Translations under genes and position numbers: made by a program
Shown here: positions 44,201 through 52,443 of the stretch, piece after piece
How the letters are laid out: every line of letters begins with the position of its first letter
How positions within the stretch are numbered: position 1 is the first letter of the stretch
Assembly: GCA_902381685.1 (NCBI GenBank)
Contig: LR698958.1
Span: forward strand, 559,672 to 623,671
Origin: Lachnospiraceae bacterium
GTDB lineage: Bacteria > Bacillota > Clostridia > Lachnospirales > Lachnospiraceae
Direction of reading: 5' to 3'
DNA length: 64,000 nucleotides
The notes under the pieces: generated by a model
Told to the model about the DNA's origin: nothing
Databases searched by the model: none
Seen by the model: the letters and a program-made list of their open reading frames with translations, nothing else

Positions 44201-44711
44201 GGACGGCTCAAAAGAGATTATAGGCGGTCTTATTGTCAACAAGACAATTAAATATACAAAAAATAACAAGGTTATGGCATTCCTGACGATAGAAGACCTG
44301 CTCGGAACAGTGGAAGTCGTTATTTTCCCAAAGGATTATGAGAAAAACAAACTGTATTTGGAGGAAGACAGCAAAGTATTTGTAAAAGGGCGAGTTTCGG
44401 AGGAAGATGAAAGAGCGAGTAAGTTAATATGTGAATCCATCGTTCCTTTCCGGGAAATCAAAAAAGAATTGTGGATTCAGTTTCCGGATAAAAAAACATT
44501 TCTTCAGGAAGAAGAGCAGTTGTATCGTATGATAAGCGGCTCGGAGGGGAATGATACTGTTGTAGTATATTGTCAGGCGGAAAAAGCGATAAAAAGGCTT
44601 CCGGTGAACCGAAATATCGGTATAGATTCGGTGATTTTAAGTAGATTAACGAATTATTTTGGCGAAAAAAGGGTAAAAGTGGTAGAAAAAGCCATTGAAA
44701 AAACAATATAG
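41238..44711 (+). CDS. dnaE: DNA polymerase III alpha subunit DnaE
   Basis: 1157 residues, complete. The N-terminal PHP domain (HLHVHTEYSLLDGSNKIKEY and ITDHGVMFG) is followed by the C-family polymerase core, with GPGRGSAAGSIVSYCLG and the catalytic PDIDIDF. Then come the tandem HhH region (KYAFNKSHAAAYA, NKRTIENFIKAGAF) and a C-terminal OB fold (KVMAFLTIEDLLGTVEVVIFP). This is the DnaE1-type enzyme, working alongside PolC in Firmicutes. Weak promoter information; separated from the HPr-like gene by a strong terminator. Confidence 0.95.
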   Translation: MKFAHLHVHTEYSLLDGSNKIKEYVARVKELGMDSAAITDHGVMFGVIDFYRAAKAEGIKPILGCEVYVAPQSRFDKEVGTREDRYYHLVLLAENNKGYENLTKIVSKAFVEGYYYKPRVDYELLEQYHEGIIALSACLAGEVQKNLLRGMYEEAVKSAKRYEKIFGKGNFFLELQDHGIPEQATVNQRLLRLSQDTGIELVATNDVHYTYAEDEKPHDILLCIQTGKKLQDENRMRYEGGQYYVKSPEEMAELFPYALQALENTQKIADRCDVEIEFGVTKLPRYDVPSGYTSWEYLNKLCFDGLASRYQPVTEELGERLTYELSVIQKMGYVDYFLIVWDFIKYARDNDIMVGPGRGSAAGSIVSYCLGITDIDPIRYQLLFERFLNPERVSMPDIDIDFCFERRQEVIDYVVRKYGADRVVQIVTFGTMAARGVIRDVGRVMDLPYAFVDTIAKMIPTELNMTLTKALSVNPELKKVYEEDAEVKELIDMSLRLEGLPRHTSMHAAGVVISQKPVDEYVPLSLGADGAVTTQFTMTTLEELGLLKMDFLGLRTLTVIQNAAKLAEKSSGHKIDMHKINYNDKEVLESIGTGKTDGIFQLESAGMKNFMKELKPQNLEDIIAGISLYRPGPMDFIPQYIKGKNDRGSITYDCPQLEPILESTYGCIVYQEQVMQIVRDLAGYTLGRSDLLRRAMSKKKADVMEKERQNFVYGNEEEGVPGCVANGIPEETANKIYDEMIDFAKYAFNKSHAAAYAVVAYQTAYLKYYYPVEFMAALMTSVIDNPGKVSEYIYASRQMGIHILPPDINEGEGNFSVDNGNIRYGLAAIKSIGRPVIEAIITEREIGGKYQNLKNFIERLSGKEVNKRTIENFIKAGAFDSLPGTRKQLMMIYIQILDQVNKDRKNSMSGQMSLFDLVDEEQKKEFDIPLPDVKEYEKETMLAFEKEVLGVYVSGHPMEEYEELWKKSISATTMDFQPGEETGRSKVRDGSKEIIGGLIVNKTIKYTKNNKVMAFLTIEDLLGTVEVVIFPKDYEKNKLYLEEDSKVFVKGRVSEEDERASKLICESIVPFREIKKELWIQFPDKKTFLQEEEQLYRMISGSEGNDTVVVYCQAEKAIKRLPVNRNIGIDSVILSRLTNYFGEKRVKVVEKAIEKTI

Positions 44712-44787
44712 GTATTGTAGAATAAAAAAGATAGGAATATCGGATTTGATGAATAAAAATAAGAACAGATAGATGGAGGAATCGAAG

Positions 44788-45762
44788 ATGGCAAATCACA
44801 TTAAAACAATCGGCGTTTTAACAAGTGGTGGAGATGCACCGGGAATGAATGCAGCAATCCGTGCAGTTGTAAGAACAGCATTAGGAAAAGGACTTAACGT
44901 ACAGGGAATCAGACGTGGATATCACGGACTTTTGAATGAAGAGATTATCAATATGACTGCCCGTGACGTATCTGACATTATTCAGAGAGGTGGAACAATT
45001 CTTCAGACAGCACGCTGCAGCGAGATGCGTACGGAAGAAGGACAGAGAAAGGCAGCGGGAATCCTTAAAAAATACGGAATTGACGGACTTGTTGTTATCG
45101 GAGGAGACGGTTCTTTCGCAGGAGCTCAGAAACTTTCTAATTTAGGAATTAACACAATCGGTATTCCGGGAACAATCGACCTTGATATCGACTGTACAGA
45201 GTATACAATCGGATTTGACACTGCTGTAAATACAGCGATGGAAGCTATTGACAAAGTGCGTGACACATCAACATCACATGAGAGATGCAGTGTTATCGAA
45301 GTTATGGGAAGAGATGCCGGATATCTTGCTTTATGGTGCGGTATTGCCAACGGTGCAGAACAGATTCTTCTTCCGGAAGAACACGATTACGATGAGCAGC
45401 AGATCATCAAGAATATCGTAGAAAACAGAAAACGCGGTAAAAAACATTATATCATTATCAATGCGGAAGGTATCGGCGATTCGATCAACATGGCTAAGAG
45501 AATTGAAGAGGCAACAGGAATGGAAACAAGAGCGACAATTCTCGGACACATGCAGCGTGGAGGAAGCCCTACCTGTAAAGACAGAGTATTTGCTTCTATT
45601 ATGGGTGCTAAAGCAGTTGACCTTTTATGTGAAGGAAAAACAAACCGTGTTGTAGGATTCAGCCATGGAGAGTACATTGACTTTGATATTGACGAAGCAT
45701 TAAATATGAAAAAAGAGATTCCGGAATATCAGTATAAAATTGCAAAAGATTTATCAATTTAG
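44788..45762 (+). CDS. pfkA: ATP-dependent 6-phosphofructokinase
   Basis: 324 residues. It phosphorylates fructose-6-phosphate in glycolysis. ATP loop LTSGGDAPGMNAAIRA; GGDGSFAGAQKL has Gly rather than Asp after GGD, marking the ATP- rather than pyrophosphate-dependent type. The catalytic PGTIDLDIDCTEY and MGRDAGYLAL follow. GGAGGA places the start at 44788, five codons after an earlier in-frame ATG. dnaE-pfkA adjacency is common in Clostridia. Confidence 0.95.
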   Translation: MANHIKTIGVLTSGGDAPGMNAAIRAVVRTALGKGLNVQGIRRGYHGLLNEEIINMTARDVSDIIQRGGTILQTARCSEMRTEEGQRKAAGILKKYGIDGLVVIGGDGSFAGAQKLSNLGINTIGIPGTIDLDIDCTEYTIGFDTAVNTAMEAIDKVRDTSTSHERCSVIEVMGRDAGYLALWCGIANGAEQILLPEEHDYDEQQIIKNIVENRKRGKKHYIIINAEGIGDSINMAKRIEEATGMETRATILGHMQRGGSPTCKDRVFASIMGAKAVDLLCEGKTNRVVGFSHGEYIDFDIDEALNMKKEIPEYQYKIAKDLSI

Positions 45763-45776
45763 GGAACATTTAGAGA

Positions 45777-45809
45777 AAGATTGCACTTGAAAAAGTGCAG
45801 TCTTTTTTT
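45777..45809 (+). terminator. intrinsic terminator after pfkA
   Basis: A 13-bp stem with one G-U pair (45777-45789 with 45792-45804) and a T7 run. Confidence 0.88.
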
Positions 45810-45814
45810 CTCCC

Positions 45815-45843
45815 TTGCAATATGGAGGGAGAATGGGTACAAT
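45815..45843 (+). promoter_or_regulatory. promoter of murI
   Basis: TTGCAA (45815-45820), 17-base spacer, TACAAT (45838-45843). It lies directly after the pfkA terminator. Confidence 0.72.
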
Positions 45844-45882
45844 AAAAGGTAATGACAAAATTTCTGAAAGGGGATTATAAAT

Positions 45883-46713
45883 TTGAGTATAGATTGCAGA
45901 AAAGATGCGCCAATCGGTGTGTTTGATTCGGGAGTAGGCGGACTTACGGTAGTGAAAGAGATTATGCAGAACCTTCCGAATGAGAATTTAGTATATTTTG
46001 GGGATACTGCCCGTGTTCCTTACGGAAGCAAATCGGTGGATACAATTATTCGTTTTTCAAAGCAGATTGTCCGGTTTTTACAGACAAAGAAAGTAAAGGC
46101 GATTGTGATTGCCTGTAATACGGTGAGCGCTCTCGCTTTGGATATTCTCAGGCAGGAGACGGATATTCCGATTATCGGTGTTGTAAAACCCGGCTCAAAA
46201 GTTGCCGCGGAAGTGACGGAGAATAAAAGAGTGGGGATTATCGGAACAGAAGCAACGGTGAAAAGCGGAGTGTATACAAAATTTATCCAGCAGTACAAGC
46301 CGGATATTGAAGTACTTGCGAAAGCATGCCCGCTGTTCGTTCCGCTTGTGGAAGAAGGATTTGTGGACAACCGCATTGCGCGGGAGGCGATAGATTATTA
46401 TTTGCATGAGATGAAACAGTCGGGAATTGACACGCTAATTTTGGGGTGTACACATTATCCATTGCTGTATAATCCCATTATGGCGTATATGGGAGAGGGA
46501 ATCCGCCTTGTAAATCCTGCTTATGAGACAGCGTTGGAATTAAAACAATTATTAGAAGAAAAGAATTTGGAAAATGTATCGCAGGAGGCGGGGAAAGTTC
46601 CTACTTATGAATTTTATTCCAGCGATGCTCCGGTACGTTTTAAAACATTTGCAAATGCGGTTCTTCCATACAGTGTTGACTGGATTGAGCATATTAATAT
46701 AGAAGAATTTTAG
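45883..46713 (+). CDS. murI: glutamate racemase
   Basis: 276 residues. It makes D-glutamate for peptidoglycan with a two-cysteine mechanism: Cys in IVIACNTVSALALD and Cys in LILGCTHYPLL. The opening GVFDSGVGGLTVVKEI and the YFGDTARVPYGSKS motif confirm the family. The start is a TTG, with GAAAGGGG upstream; no ATG exists before the conserved GVFDSG block, so TTG is the only reasonable start. Confidence 0.94.
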   Translation: MSIDCRKDAPIGVFDSGVGGLTVVKEIMQNLPNENLVYFGDTARVPYGSKSVDTIIRFSKQIVRFLQTKKVKAIVIACNTVSALALDILRQETDIPIIGVVKPGSKVAAEVTENKRVGIIGTEATVKSGVYTKFIQQYKPDIEVLAKACPLFVPLVEEGFVDNRIAREAIDYYLHEMKQSGIDTLILGCTHYPLLYNPIMAYMGEGIRLVNPAYETALELKQLLEEKNLENVSQEAGKVPTYEFYSSDAPVRFKTFANAVLPYSVDWIEHINIEEF

Positions 46714-46721
46714 GAGAGATT

Positions 46722-47174
46722 ATGACAAAAGAGGTATTAATCAACATAACAGGGATACATATGGATATGATAGAGAAAGGGGAAGAAGATGAACCAGTTG
46801 CAGTCATTACTCCTGCTAACTATTTCAAAAAAAACGGAAAACATTACATCATTTATGACGAAGTTGCGGAGGGTATGCCGGGAGTTACGAAAAATACGAT
46901 AAAGATTACAGGCGACAATATGATAGAAATCATGAAAAAAGGGCTTACCAATACACATATGGTGTTTGAAAAAGGCAAAAACCATATGACGGGTTACGGT
47001 ACACCTTTTGGACAACTTGTAATGGGAATTCGCACAAAAGATTTGCATGTATCAGAAACGGAAGAAGAGATTGGGGCATCGATACTTTATCATTTAGAAG
47101 TAAATGAAGAGGCGGTTGCCGAGTGCAGAATCAAAATCCGTATCACACCGAAAAGTGCGGGAATCGAGATATAA
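46722..47174 (+). CDS. DUF1934 (YwiB-like) calycin-type protein
   Basis: 150 residues, all-beta with an eight-stranded barrel pattern typical of DUF1934/YwiB (HYIIYDEVAEGMPGVTKNTIKI, MVFEKGKNHMTGYGTPFGQL). Family members are cytosolic and uncharacterised; structures resemble lipocalins. It follows murI by eight bases and is probably cotranscribed. Confidence 0.85.
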   Translation: MTKEVLINITGIHMDMIEKGEEDEPVAVITPANYFKKNGKHYIIYDEVAEGMPGVTKNTIKITGDNMIEIMKKGLTNTHMVFEKGKNHMTGYGTPFGQLVMGIRTKDLHVSETEEEIGASILYHLEVNEEAVAECRIKIRITPKSAGIEI

Positions 47175-47204
47175 AAAATAGATTGCGTTACGCAATCTAT
47201 TTTT
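47174..47204. terminator. bidirectional terminator
   Basis: AAAAATAGATTGCG (47174-47187) and CGCAATCTATTTTT (47191-47204) form a 14-bp stem with a three-base loop between convergent genes. Confidence 0.9.
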
Positions 47205-47640
47205 CTTTTCTAAATCTTGAGAAAAATCCTTTTTTCTTAACCGGAACTTCAAGTCCGCCTCTTGCCCCTTTTACTTCAGTGATGTAAATACCGCTTACCA
47301 CAACTTTTACCTCTTTTTTGATAGGTAAAATTGGGAATACAGATGCATCACACATTAAAGTCATAATCTTTGGTCCGATTTTCGCTTTAACAACCGGAAC
47401 TTTAGATCTGCGAAGATATTTTGGTGTGTTCTCGATGACAACTGCCGGGAATCCGGCTTCTTTTAACTTCATTCGTTTTTTGTCAATAATCAGCATGGAA
47501 ACCGTCTGTGCAGCAGCGTCCAGTTTTTCCTGTTGTTCTGCCTGACGTTTTTCTGCCTTTTTACCAAGAAAGTATAACACGACCAAAACGATTGCTAATA
47601 CAACTACAATGATTAATAGTATTTTAACTGCTAAACTCAC
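47197..47640 (-). CDS. single-helix membrane protein, unknown function
   Basis: 147 residues. An N-terminal helix (VKILLIIVVVLAIVLVVLYFLG) is followed by a short coiled-coil-like, Gln/Lys-rich stretch (~28-48). A compact beta domain comes next (VSMLIIDKKRMKLKEAGFP, KVPVVKAKIGPKIMTLMCD), then a basic tail. I recall similar proteins in other Lachnospiraceae without a function. AGGAGG ribosome site; a 234-base gap separates it from the divergent trigger-factor-like gene. Confidence 0.6.
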   Translation of the reverse strand: MSLAVKILLIIVVVLAIVLVVLYFLGKKAEKRQAEQQEKLDAAAQTVSMLIIDKKRMKLKEAGFPAVVIENTPKYLRRSKVPVVKAKIGPKIMTLMCDASVFPILPIKKEVKVVVSGIYITEVKGARGGLEVPVKKKGFFSRFRKEK

Positions 47641-47874
47641 AATAGCCCTCCTGATAATAATTTCTATGTAATTACCTATTTACACTTGTAATATTGTAAC
47701 ATTGATTTTCTGGAAGTGCAAGTCATCTTTAGTGAAAACAGGGGAAAAATAGGACATAAAAATAAAAAGATTATGAAGTTATGGGAAAACTCTTTAAAAG
47801 AAAGCAAATCTGTGGTATAACGAGAAAGTATGGCTTTACCAAAAAACAAAAATAGAGATCAAAGGGGTAGGACG

Positions 47875-48987
47875 ATGAAAAAGCAAAGAGTAATTGCAGC
47901 AATGCTTACACTGTGTCTTGTAGTTTCAGCAGTAGGTTGCAGTAAAAAAGAAATCTCAAATGAGTATGTAAAAATTTCGCAGTACAAAGGAGTAGAGGCA
48001 GAAAAAGTTACTCCAAACGAGGTGACAGAAGACGACATCACAAATTATATTAATGCAAAGATGGCTGAACAGACAAAAGATGTAACGGACAGAGAATTAA
48101 GAAAAGGCGATCTTGCACAGTTTGAATATACGGGGAAATTAAAATCTACGGGAAAAGTGTTTGATGAAGGAACATTGACACTGGGCAACGGAGAACAGTA
48201 TGTAGACGGTTTCGAGGAAGGAATCTACGGACATAAGTTAAATGAAACATTTGATTTGCCAGTCAAATTTCCGGAAGGATACGGCGGAACAGAGCAGCCG
48301 GAACTTTCAGGAGCAGATGTAATTTTCACAATTAAAATTACGGGAATCAAAGAAAGAGCATACTCTGAATTGAACGATGAATTTGTTAAAGCAGTTTCTA
48401 AAAAATCAGAAACAGTTGAAGAATACAAAGAAGAAGTAAAAAAAGAAATTGAAAAAATGAATAAGAAACAGGCAGAAGCGGAACTTCGTGACAATGCATG
48501 GAATGAAGTGATGGATAATGCAGAAATTGTTAAATACCCTGAAAAGAGATTAAAAGAGAAAGAAAAAGCAATCGAAGAACAATTAAAAAAACTTGTAGAA
48601 CAGTCATACGGCGTTTCATATGAGGAGTTCTTAAAACAGAGCGGACAATCTGAAGACGATTTCAAAAAACAGGTGAAAGAAATGTCAAAAGAATCTTTAA
48701 AACCTGCTTTAGTAGCCGAATTAATTGCAAAAGAAGAAGGACTTGAAATCTCTGATAAAGAAATGAAAAAAGAAATGAAAGTTTTTGCAAAAGAAAATGG
48801 TTATCCTGATGCAGATACTCTTGTAGAATTAAACGGTGAGGATATGGTAAAAGAGGCTATTCTTCAGAATAAAGTCATGGAATGGGCTGCTGACAACTGC
48901 AAACAAGTAGAAAAGAAAAAAGAAAATAAACAAGACGAGAAAAAAGAAGAAAATAAAGAAGGAAATAAAGAAAAAACAACAAAATAG
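47875..48987 (+). CDS. trigger-factor-like FKBP-type foldase lipoprotein
   Basis: 370 residues. A lipoprotein signal ends at SAVGC. An FKBP-type PPIase domain follows (~75-155: GDLAQFEYTGKL, FDEGTLTLGNGEQYVDGFEEGI, KITGIKE), then the helical C-terminal chaperone arms of trigger factor (ELNDEFVKAVSKKSETVEEYKEEV). The N-terminal ribosome-binding domain with GFRxGKxP is absent. The gene therefore encodes an exported, membrane-tethered derivative that probably helps fold secreted proteins outside the cell. The end is a Lys/Glu-rich tail. Start 47875 follows AGGGGTAGG; the upstream in-frame ATG at 47830 would bury the signal peptide. Confidence 0.82.
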   Translation: MKKQRVIAAMLTLCLVVSAVGCSKKEISNEYVKISQYKGVEAEKVTPNEVTEDDITNYINAKMAEQTKDVTDRELRKGDLAQFEYTGKLKSTGKVFDEGTLTLGNGEQYVDGFEEGIYGHKLNETFDLPVKFPEGYGGTEQPELSGADVIFTIKITGIKERAYSELNDEFVKAVSKKSETVEEYKEEVKKEIEKMNKKQAEAELRDNAWNEVMDNAEIVKYPEKRLKEKEKAIEEQLKKLVEQSYGVSYEEFLKQSGQSEDDFKKQVKEMSKESLKPALVAELIAKEEGLEISDKEMKKEMKVFAKENGYPDADTLVELNGEDMVKEAILQNKVMEWAADNCKQVEKKKENKQDEKKEENKEGNKEKTTK

Positions 48988-49000
48988 TTGAAGATGAGGA

Positions 49001-49030
49001 AACGCAGCGGATAACCGCTGCGTTTTTTGA
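49001..49030 (+). terminator. intrinsic terminator after the foldase gene
   Basis: AACGCAGCGG (49001-49010) and CCGCTGCGTT (49015-49024), ATAA loop, T6 tail. Confidence 0.92.
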
Positions 49031-49073
49031 TATGCGCCTTACCATTGTTTTCCGACCTGTTATCAGAAATCCA

Positions 49074-49102
49074 TTTACAGAAAAAAACGGTATTCGTATA
49101 AT
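49074..49102 (+). promoter_or_regulatory. promoter of the LytTR gene
   Basis: TTTACA (49074-49079), 17-base spacer, perfect TATAAT (49097-49102). Confidence 0.72.
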
Positions 49103-49125
49103 AAAAATAAATAAGGAGGGATGGA

Positions 49126-49569
49126 ATGAAAGTAAAAATTTCTTATATAGAACCAGAAAAAACAGAACGAGCAGAACTTTATGTAGTGAGGGGGCATCAA
49201 TCTTTAGAAACACTTGTTCAGGTAATTGAAAAGGAATCTTATAAAGAAAAAGTTTTGTATGTGACGGATAAAGACGAAAAGTATCAAATTAGTTGTACAC
49301 ATATATTTTTTATAGAAAGTATAGGTGAAAAAATATTGGTACATACAGAGAAAAAAGTTTTTCAATGTAAAAAAAGATTATATGAATTGGAGAAGGAACT
49401 CCCAGAATATTTTTCCCGCATTTCTAAATCGGTTATTTTGAATTTAAGGCAAGTGGAATATTATCGTCCTCAATTAAATGGGATTATGAAAGCGAATTTG
49501 TATAATAGAGAAGAAGTATATATTTCGAGAAAATATTTGCGAGAAATACGCTCTAAAATAGGAGGTTGA
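49126..49569 (+). CDS. LytTR-domain DNA-binding regulator
   Basis: 147 residues. A short N-terminal region precedes a LytTR DNA-binding domain over residues ~45-145 (ISCTHIFFIESIGEKILVHT, then ELPEYFSRISKSVILNLRQV). There is no receiver domain, so it is not a classical response regulator. The next gene encodes its membrane partner, as in LytTR/DUF3021 two-protein systems in which the membrane protein restrains the regulator. AAGGAGGG ribosome site. Confidence 0.85.
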   Translation: MKVKISYIEPEKTERAELYVVRGHQSLETLVQVIEKESYKEKVLYVTDKDEKYQISCTHIFFIESIGEKILVHTEKKVFQCKKRLYELEKELPEYFSRISKSVILNLRQVEYYRPQLNGIMKANLYNREEVYISRKYLREIRSKIGG

Positions 49570-49573
49570 TATT

Positions 49574-50209
49574 ATGGTAAAAAAAGAACAAATACAGGAA
49601 GTCGGAAAGAGTGTTTGGATTGGTGTGATTTTATTTTTTAGTGCGGTACTTTTTCTGATGCAGAGCGGAGATATAAACCATTTGAAACTTTTTTCAGATA
49701 ACCTGCTATGGATAATAGGGGCATATATATTTGGAACGATAGCGGTACGTTTTTTATTTTCATTGGAAATTTGCCGTAAGGGAGCATTTTTATTTCAGGG
49801 AGAAGCGATTATATGGTGGGTTTTTCTTGTATTTACAGTGTTATCGGTAATTCTTCCATTTATACCGGAATATATGCGTGATATTATGCTTGTAAATATT
49901 TTCGTTTTAATTTTGATGATGCTCGGGAATTATTTACATATGAGATATATTTCTAAAGAGTTAAACGGTGGTGCATGGCAAAAAGATTTTGTTTTGATTG
50001 AAGATTTAAAGAGAAAGCCGAGAAATGAAGAAGAGTTTATAAAGTTTATTATTTTATACTGTGAAAAAAATGCATTAGAATTAGAAATACTTCAATATGG
50101 TGAACCTGCAAAAGTAAAAATGGGTGGAAGAGTTTATACGGTAAAAATAGTTGAATATTGCAGTTTATCCAATGGGGTTGCGTATGCGATGGAATTTCGA
50201 TGTGAGTAG
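49574..50209 (+). CDS. four-helix membrane protein paired with LytTR regulator (DUF3021-like)
   Basis: 211 residues. Four membrane helices fall at about 17-31, 44-62, 78-94 and 100-118, arranged like DUF3021 inhibitors of LytTR regulators. A cytoplasmic tail of about 85 residues follows (AWQKDFVLIEDLKRKPRNEEEF, then VYTVKIVEYCSLSNGV) that is longer than usual. It starts four bases after the LytTR stop with GGAGG. The likely role is to sequester LytTR at the membrane; the signal is not known. Confidence 0.65.
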   Translation: MVKKEQIQEVGKSVWIGVILFFSAVLFLMQSGDINHLKLFSDNLLWIIGAYIFGTIAVRFLFSLEICRKGAFLFQGEAIIWWVFLVFTVLSVILPFIPEYMRDIMLVNIFVLILMMLGNYLHMRYISKELNGGAWQKDFVLIEDLKRKPRNEEEFIKFIILYCEKNALELEILQYGEPAKVKMGGRVYTVKIVEYCSLSNGVAYAMEFRCE

Positions 50210-50356
50210 AGAATTTTTAGAACGAATATGTATTGTGAAGAGAAAAGTATTTGCGATATCAATCGACTTTGTCTATCAATTAAGAAGGTGGTATTTATAT
50301 GGGACAGTAAGAAGATTAGACTATAAATATCAAAAGACATTGGGAGGTATTGAGAG

Positions 50357-50677
50357 ATGAAAAAAATTTTTTTTACATTAGCAGGAACAAAACATTATTA
50401 TGGTTCGGAATTTTTTAAGCCGGAAATGAGAGTACAGTTAGAAAAAGAGGAAGATAACGAATACGATACAGAGGCGATTGTAGTAAAAGTGGAAGGGTTG
50501 GGAAAGGTCGGATATGTTGCTAACAGTCCTTTTACTGTTTTGGGAGAAAGCATGAGTGCAGGGAGAATATATGACAAAATTGGAAAGAAGGCTTTTGGTG
50601 AAGTTGTGTTCGTAATGTCACAGGGAGTTTTGTGTAAATTAGATGAGAAAAGTCTGTTGGATTGGCAGCAAGATTAA
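50357..50677 (+). CDS. HIRAN-domain protein
   Basis: 106 residues, essentially one HIRAN domain: FTLAGTKHYYG, then VQLEKEEDNEYDTEAIVV and GKVGYVANSPFTV. HIRAN modules bind single-stranded 3' DNA ends or damaged DNA in HLTF/Rad5 and occur alone in bacteria. GGGAGG precedes the start. A WYL-domain regulator follows at once, an arrangement seen in DNA-damage and defence neighbourhoods. Confidence 0.82.
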   Translation: MKKIFFTLAGTKHYYGSEFFKPEMRVQLEKEEDNEYDTEAIVVKVEGLGKVGYVANSPFTVLGESMSAGRIYDKIGKKAFGEVVFVMSQGVLCKLDEKSLLDWQQD

Positions 50678-50730
50678 AATCTTTATGTTCTTTATGTTAT
50701 ACTGAATGTATGACGAGAGGAGCGAGGAAT

Positions 50731-51735
50731 ATGCCAAAAGGAACAAATCAAAAATTCAAACTATATCGTCTTGCGCAGATTATGTTGGAGATGACGGACG
50801 ATGAACACTATATTACAATGCCTGAAATAATAGAGGCGCTGGGAAAATATGAAATTACGGCGGACAGAAAAAGCATATATAATGATTTGCGGGATTTAGA
50901 AGTACTTGGTATTGAGGTGGAAGGAGAATCGGCAGGAAAAGGCTATCACTACCATGTAGTAAACCGTCCGTTTGAATTAGCCGAATTAAAACTTTTAGTG
51001 GATGCAATACAGTCATCAAAGTTTATTACAGAGCGAAAAACAAACACGCTTATAAAAAAACTGGAAAAAATGATTAGCAAATATGAAACGATGAAATTAC
51101 AGAGGCAGGTGTTTGTATCCGGAAGAATTAAGACGATGAACGAAAGCATTTACTACACGGTGGACGCGATACATAATGCGATTGCAGAAAATCGGAAAAT
51201 CTATTTTCAGTATTATCAGTGGAATGTGAAAAAAGAAATGGAACTTCGTCACAGCGGAGCGGTTTATCATATCAGTCCATGGGGACTTTCGTGGGATAAT
51301 GAAAACTATTATTTAATCGGATATGATTCAGAGGCAGAGAAAATGAAACATTATCGGGTAGATAAAATGTTGCATATTAAACTATCGGACGAAAAAAGAG
51401 AGGGAAAAGAAAGTTTTAAGCAGTTAGATTTGGCGGATTATGCGAAGAAAAGTTTCGGTATGTTTGGCGGCAAGGAGCAACAGGTGAAACTGTTGGTAGA
51501 CAATAGTCTGACAGGTGTAATTATTGATAGATTTGGAAAAGATGTGATGATAATTCCGGCAGATAAAGAGCATTTTACGGTAAACGTAACAGTGCATATA
51601 AGTAATCAGTTTTTGGCGTGGGTTATTTCACTTGGCGAGGGCGTGAAAATTATTTCGCCAGATGAGGTGGTCAATCGTTTAAAAAAGGAAGTAGAGAGGT
51701 TGGCCGGACAGTATGGGGTGAATAGGAGAATGTGA
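50731..51735 (+). CDS. WYL-domain transcriptional regulator
   Basis: 334 residues. An N-terminal helix-turn-helix (KLYRLAQIMLEMTDDEHYIT, then ITADRKSIYNDLRDLEVLGI) is followed by a WYL domain at ~150-240 (YFQYYQWNVKKEMEL, then ISPWGLSWDNENYYLIGYD with the aromatic WYL-like core) and a WCX extension. WYL regulators respond to nucleic-acid ligands and often control defence or DNA repair. GAGGAG upstream supports 50731; an earlier in-frame ATG at 50710 is possible. Confidence 0.85.
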   Translation: MPKGTNQKFKLYRLAQIMLEMTDDEHYITMPEIIEALGKYEITADRKSIYNDLRDLEVLGIEVEGESAGKGYHYHVVNRPFELAELKLLVDAIQSSKFITERKTNTLIKKLEKMISKYETMKLQRQVFVSGRIKTMNESIYYTVDAIHNAIAENRKIYFQYYQWNVKKEMELRHSGAVYHISPWGLSWDNENYYLIGYDSEAEKMKHYRVDKMLHIKLSDEKREGKESFKQLDLADYAKKSFGMFGGKEQQVKLLVDNSLTGVIIDRFGKDVMIIPADKEHFTVNVTVHISNQFLAWVISLGEGVKIISPDEVVNRLKKEVERLAGQYGVNRRM

Positions 51736-52273
51736 ATATGGTACAGGAACTACATGGACATTAGAGAATGAGGAAAAATATCTCAAGGAAAATTATCGTG
51801 TATATCTTTCACCGGCAAATAATAAACCGGGATATGTGATTGAAAGAAAAGAAAAAATAGGAGAGGATTTTATAGAGACTCCGGAGGATGAGGAAGAAGG
51901 GTCTCAAGAACTTTCTGTAAAAGAACGTGAAACTCAAAATGTCGCAAAAGTGGAAGCAGAAGCAAAAAGAAGAGATCAGACATTAAGTGATACCGCAACT
52001 CAAATGGAAATGAATGAATATAGTGAACAACTTTATAAATTATGGGACGATGAATTGAATCGATTATGGAAAGTTTTGAAGGAAGAGTTGAGCAGTACGG
52101 AAATGGCAAAATTGCTGGAAGAACAAAGAACCTGGATTGCGGAGAAAGAAAAAGCCATTAATGAAATAGGAGAAATCAGCGGAGGAGGAACAGCAACAAC
52201 TATGAATAAAAATATGACGGGAGAGGATCTTACAAGGAAGAGAGTATATGAGTTATTAGAGTATCTGCCTTAA
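51722..52273 (+). pseudogene. 5'-truncated LprI (DUF1311)-like lipoprotein relic
   Basis: From 51722 a frame runs to 52273 with no ATG, GTG or TTG until GTG 51836. Its beginning GTGTTWTLENEEKYLKENYRVYL reads as protein sequence continuing upstream of where a start could lie. The C-terminal region has the LprI/DUF1311 pattern DDELNRLWKVLKEELSS and LEEQRTWIAEKEKAI. Homologues I know begin with a lipoprotein signal, which is missing. I infer that a deletion joined the body of the gene to the end of the WYL gene. If translated from GTG 51836 it gives 145 residues without an export signal. Confidence 0.6.
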
Positions 52274-52443
52274 AGAATATCATGAAGAGAAAAAGAAAAT
52301 TCGGAAATTGTGCTGTGATTGAAAATCTTGGAGGATATTACGAATTATAAGTTTCTTGGAATGATTTTAAAATAGAATTTCATAATAGCATACTCGTATA
52401 TTTCTTTGCATAGATTGTATAAACAAATCATGCAGGGGATTTT

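Noticed and set aside
50151..50360. Plus-strand open frame between the LytTR partner and the HIRAN gene
   Set aside because: It begins inside the preceding gene in another frame, lacks a ribosome site and has no similarity I recognise. The 147-base gap holds nothing else I can support.
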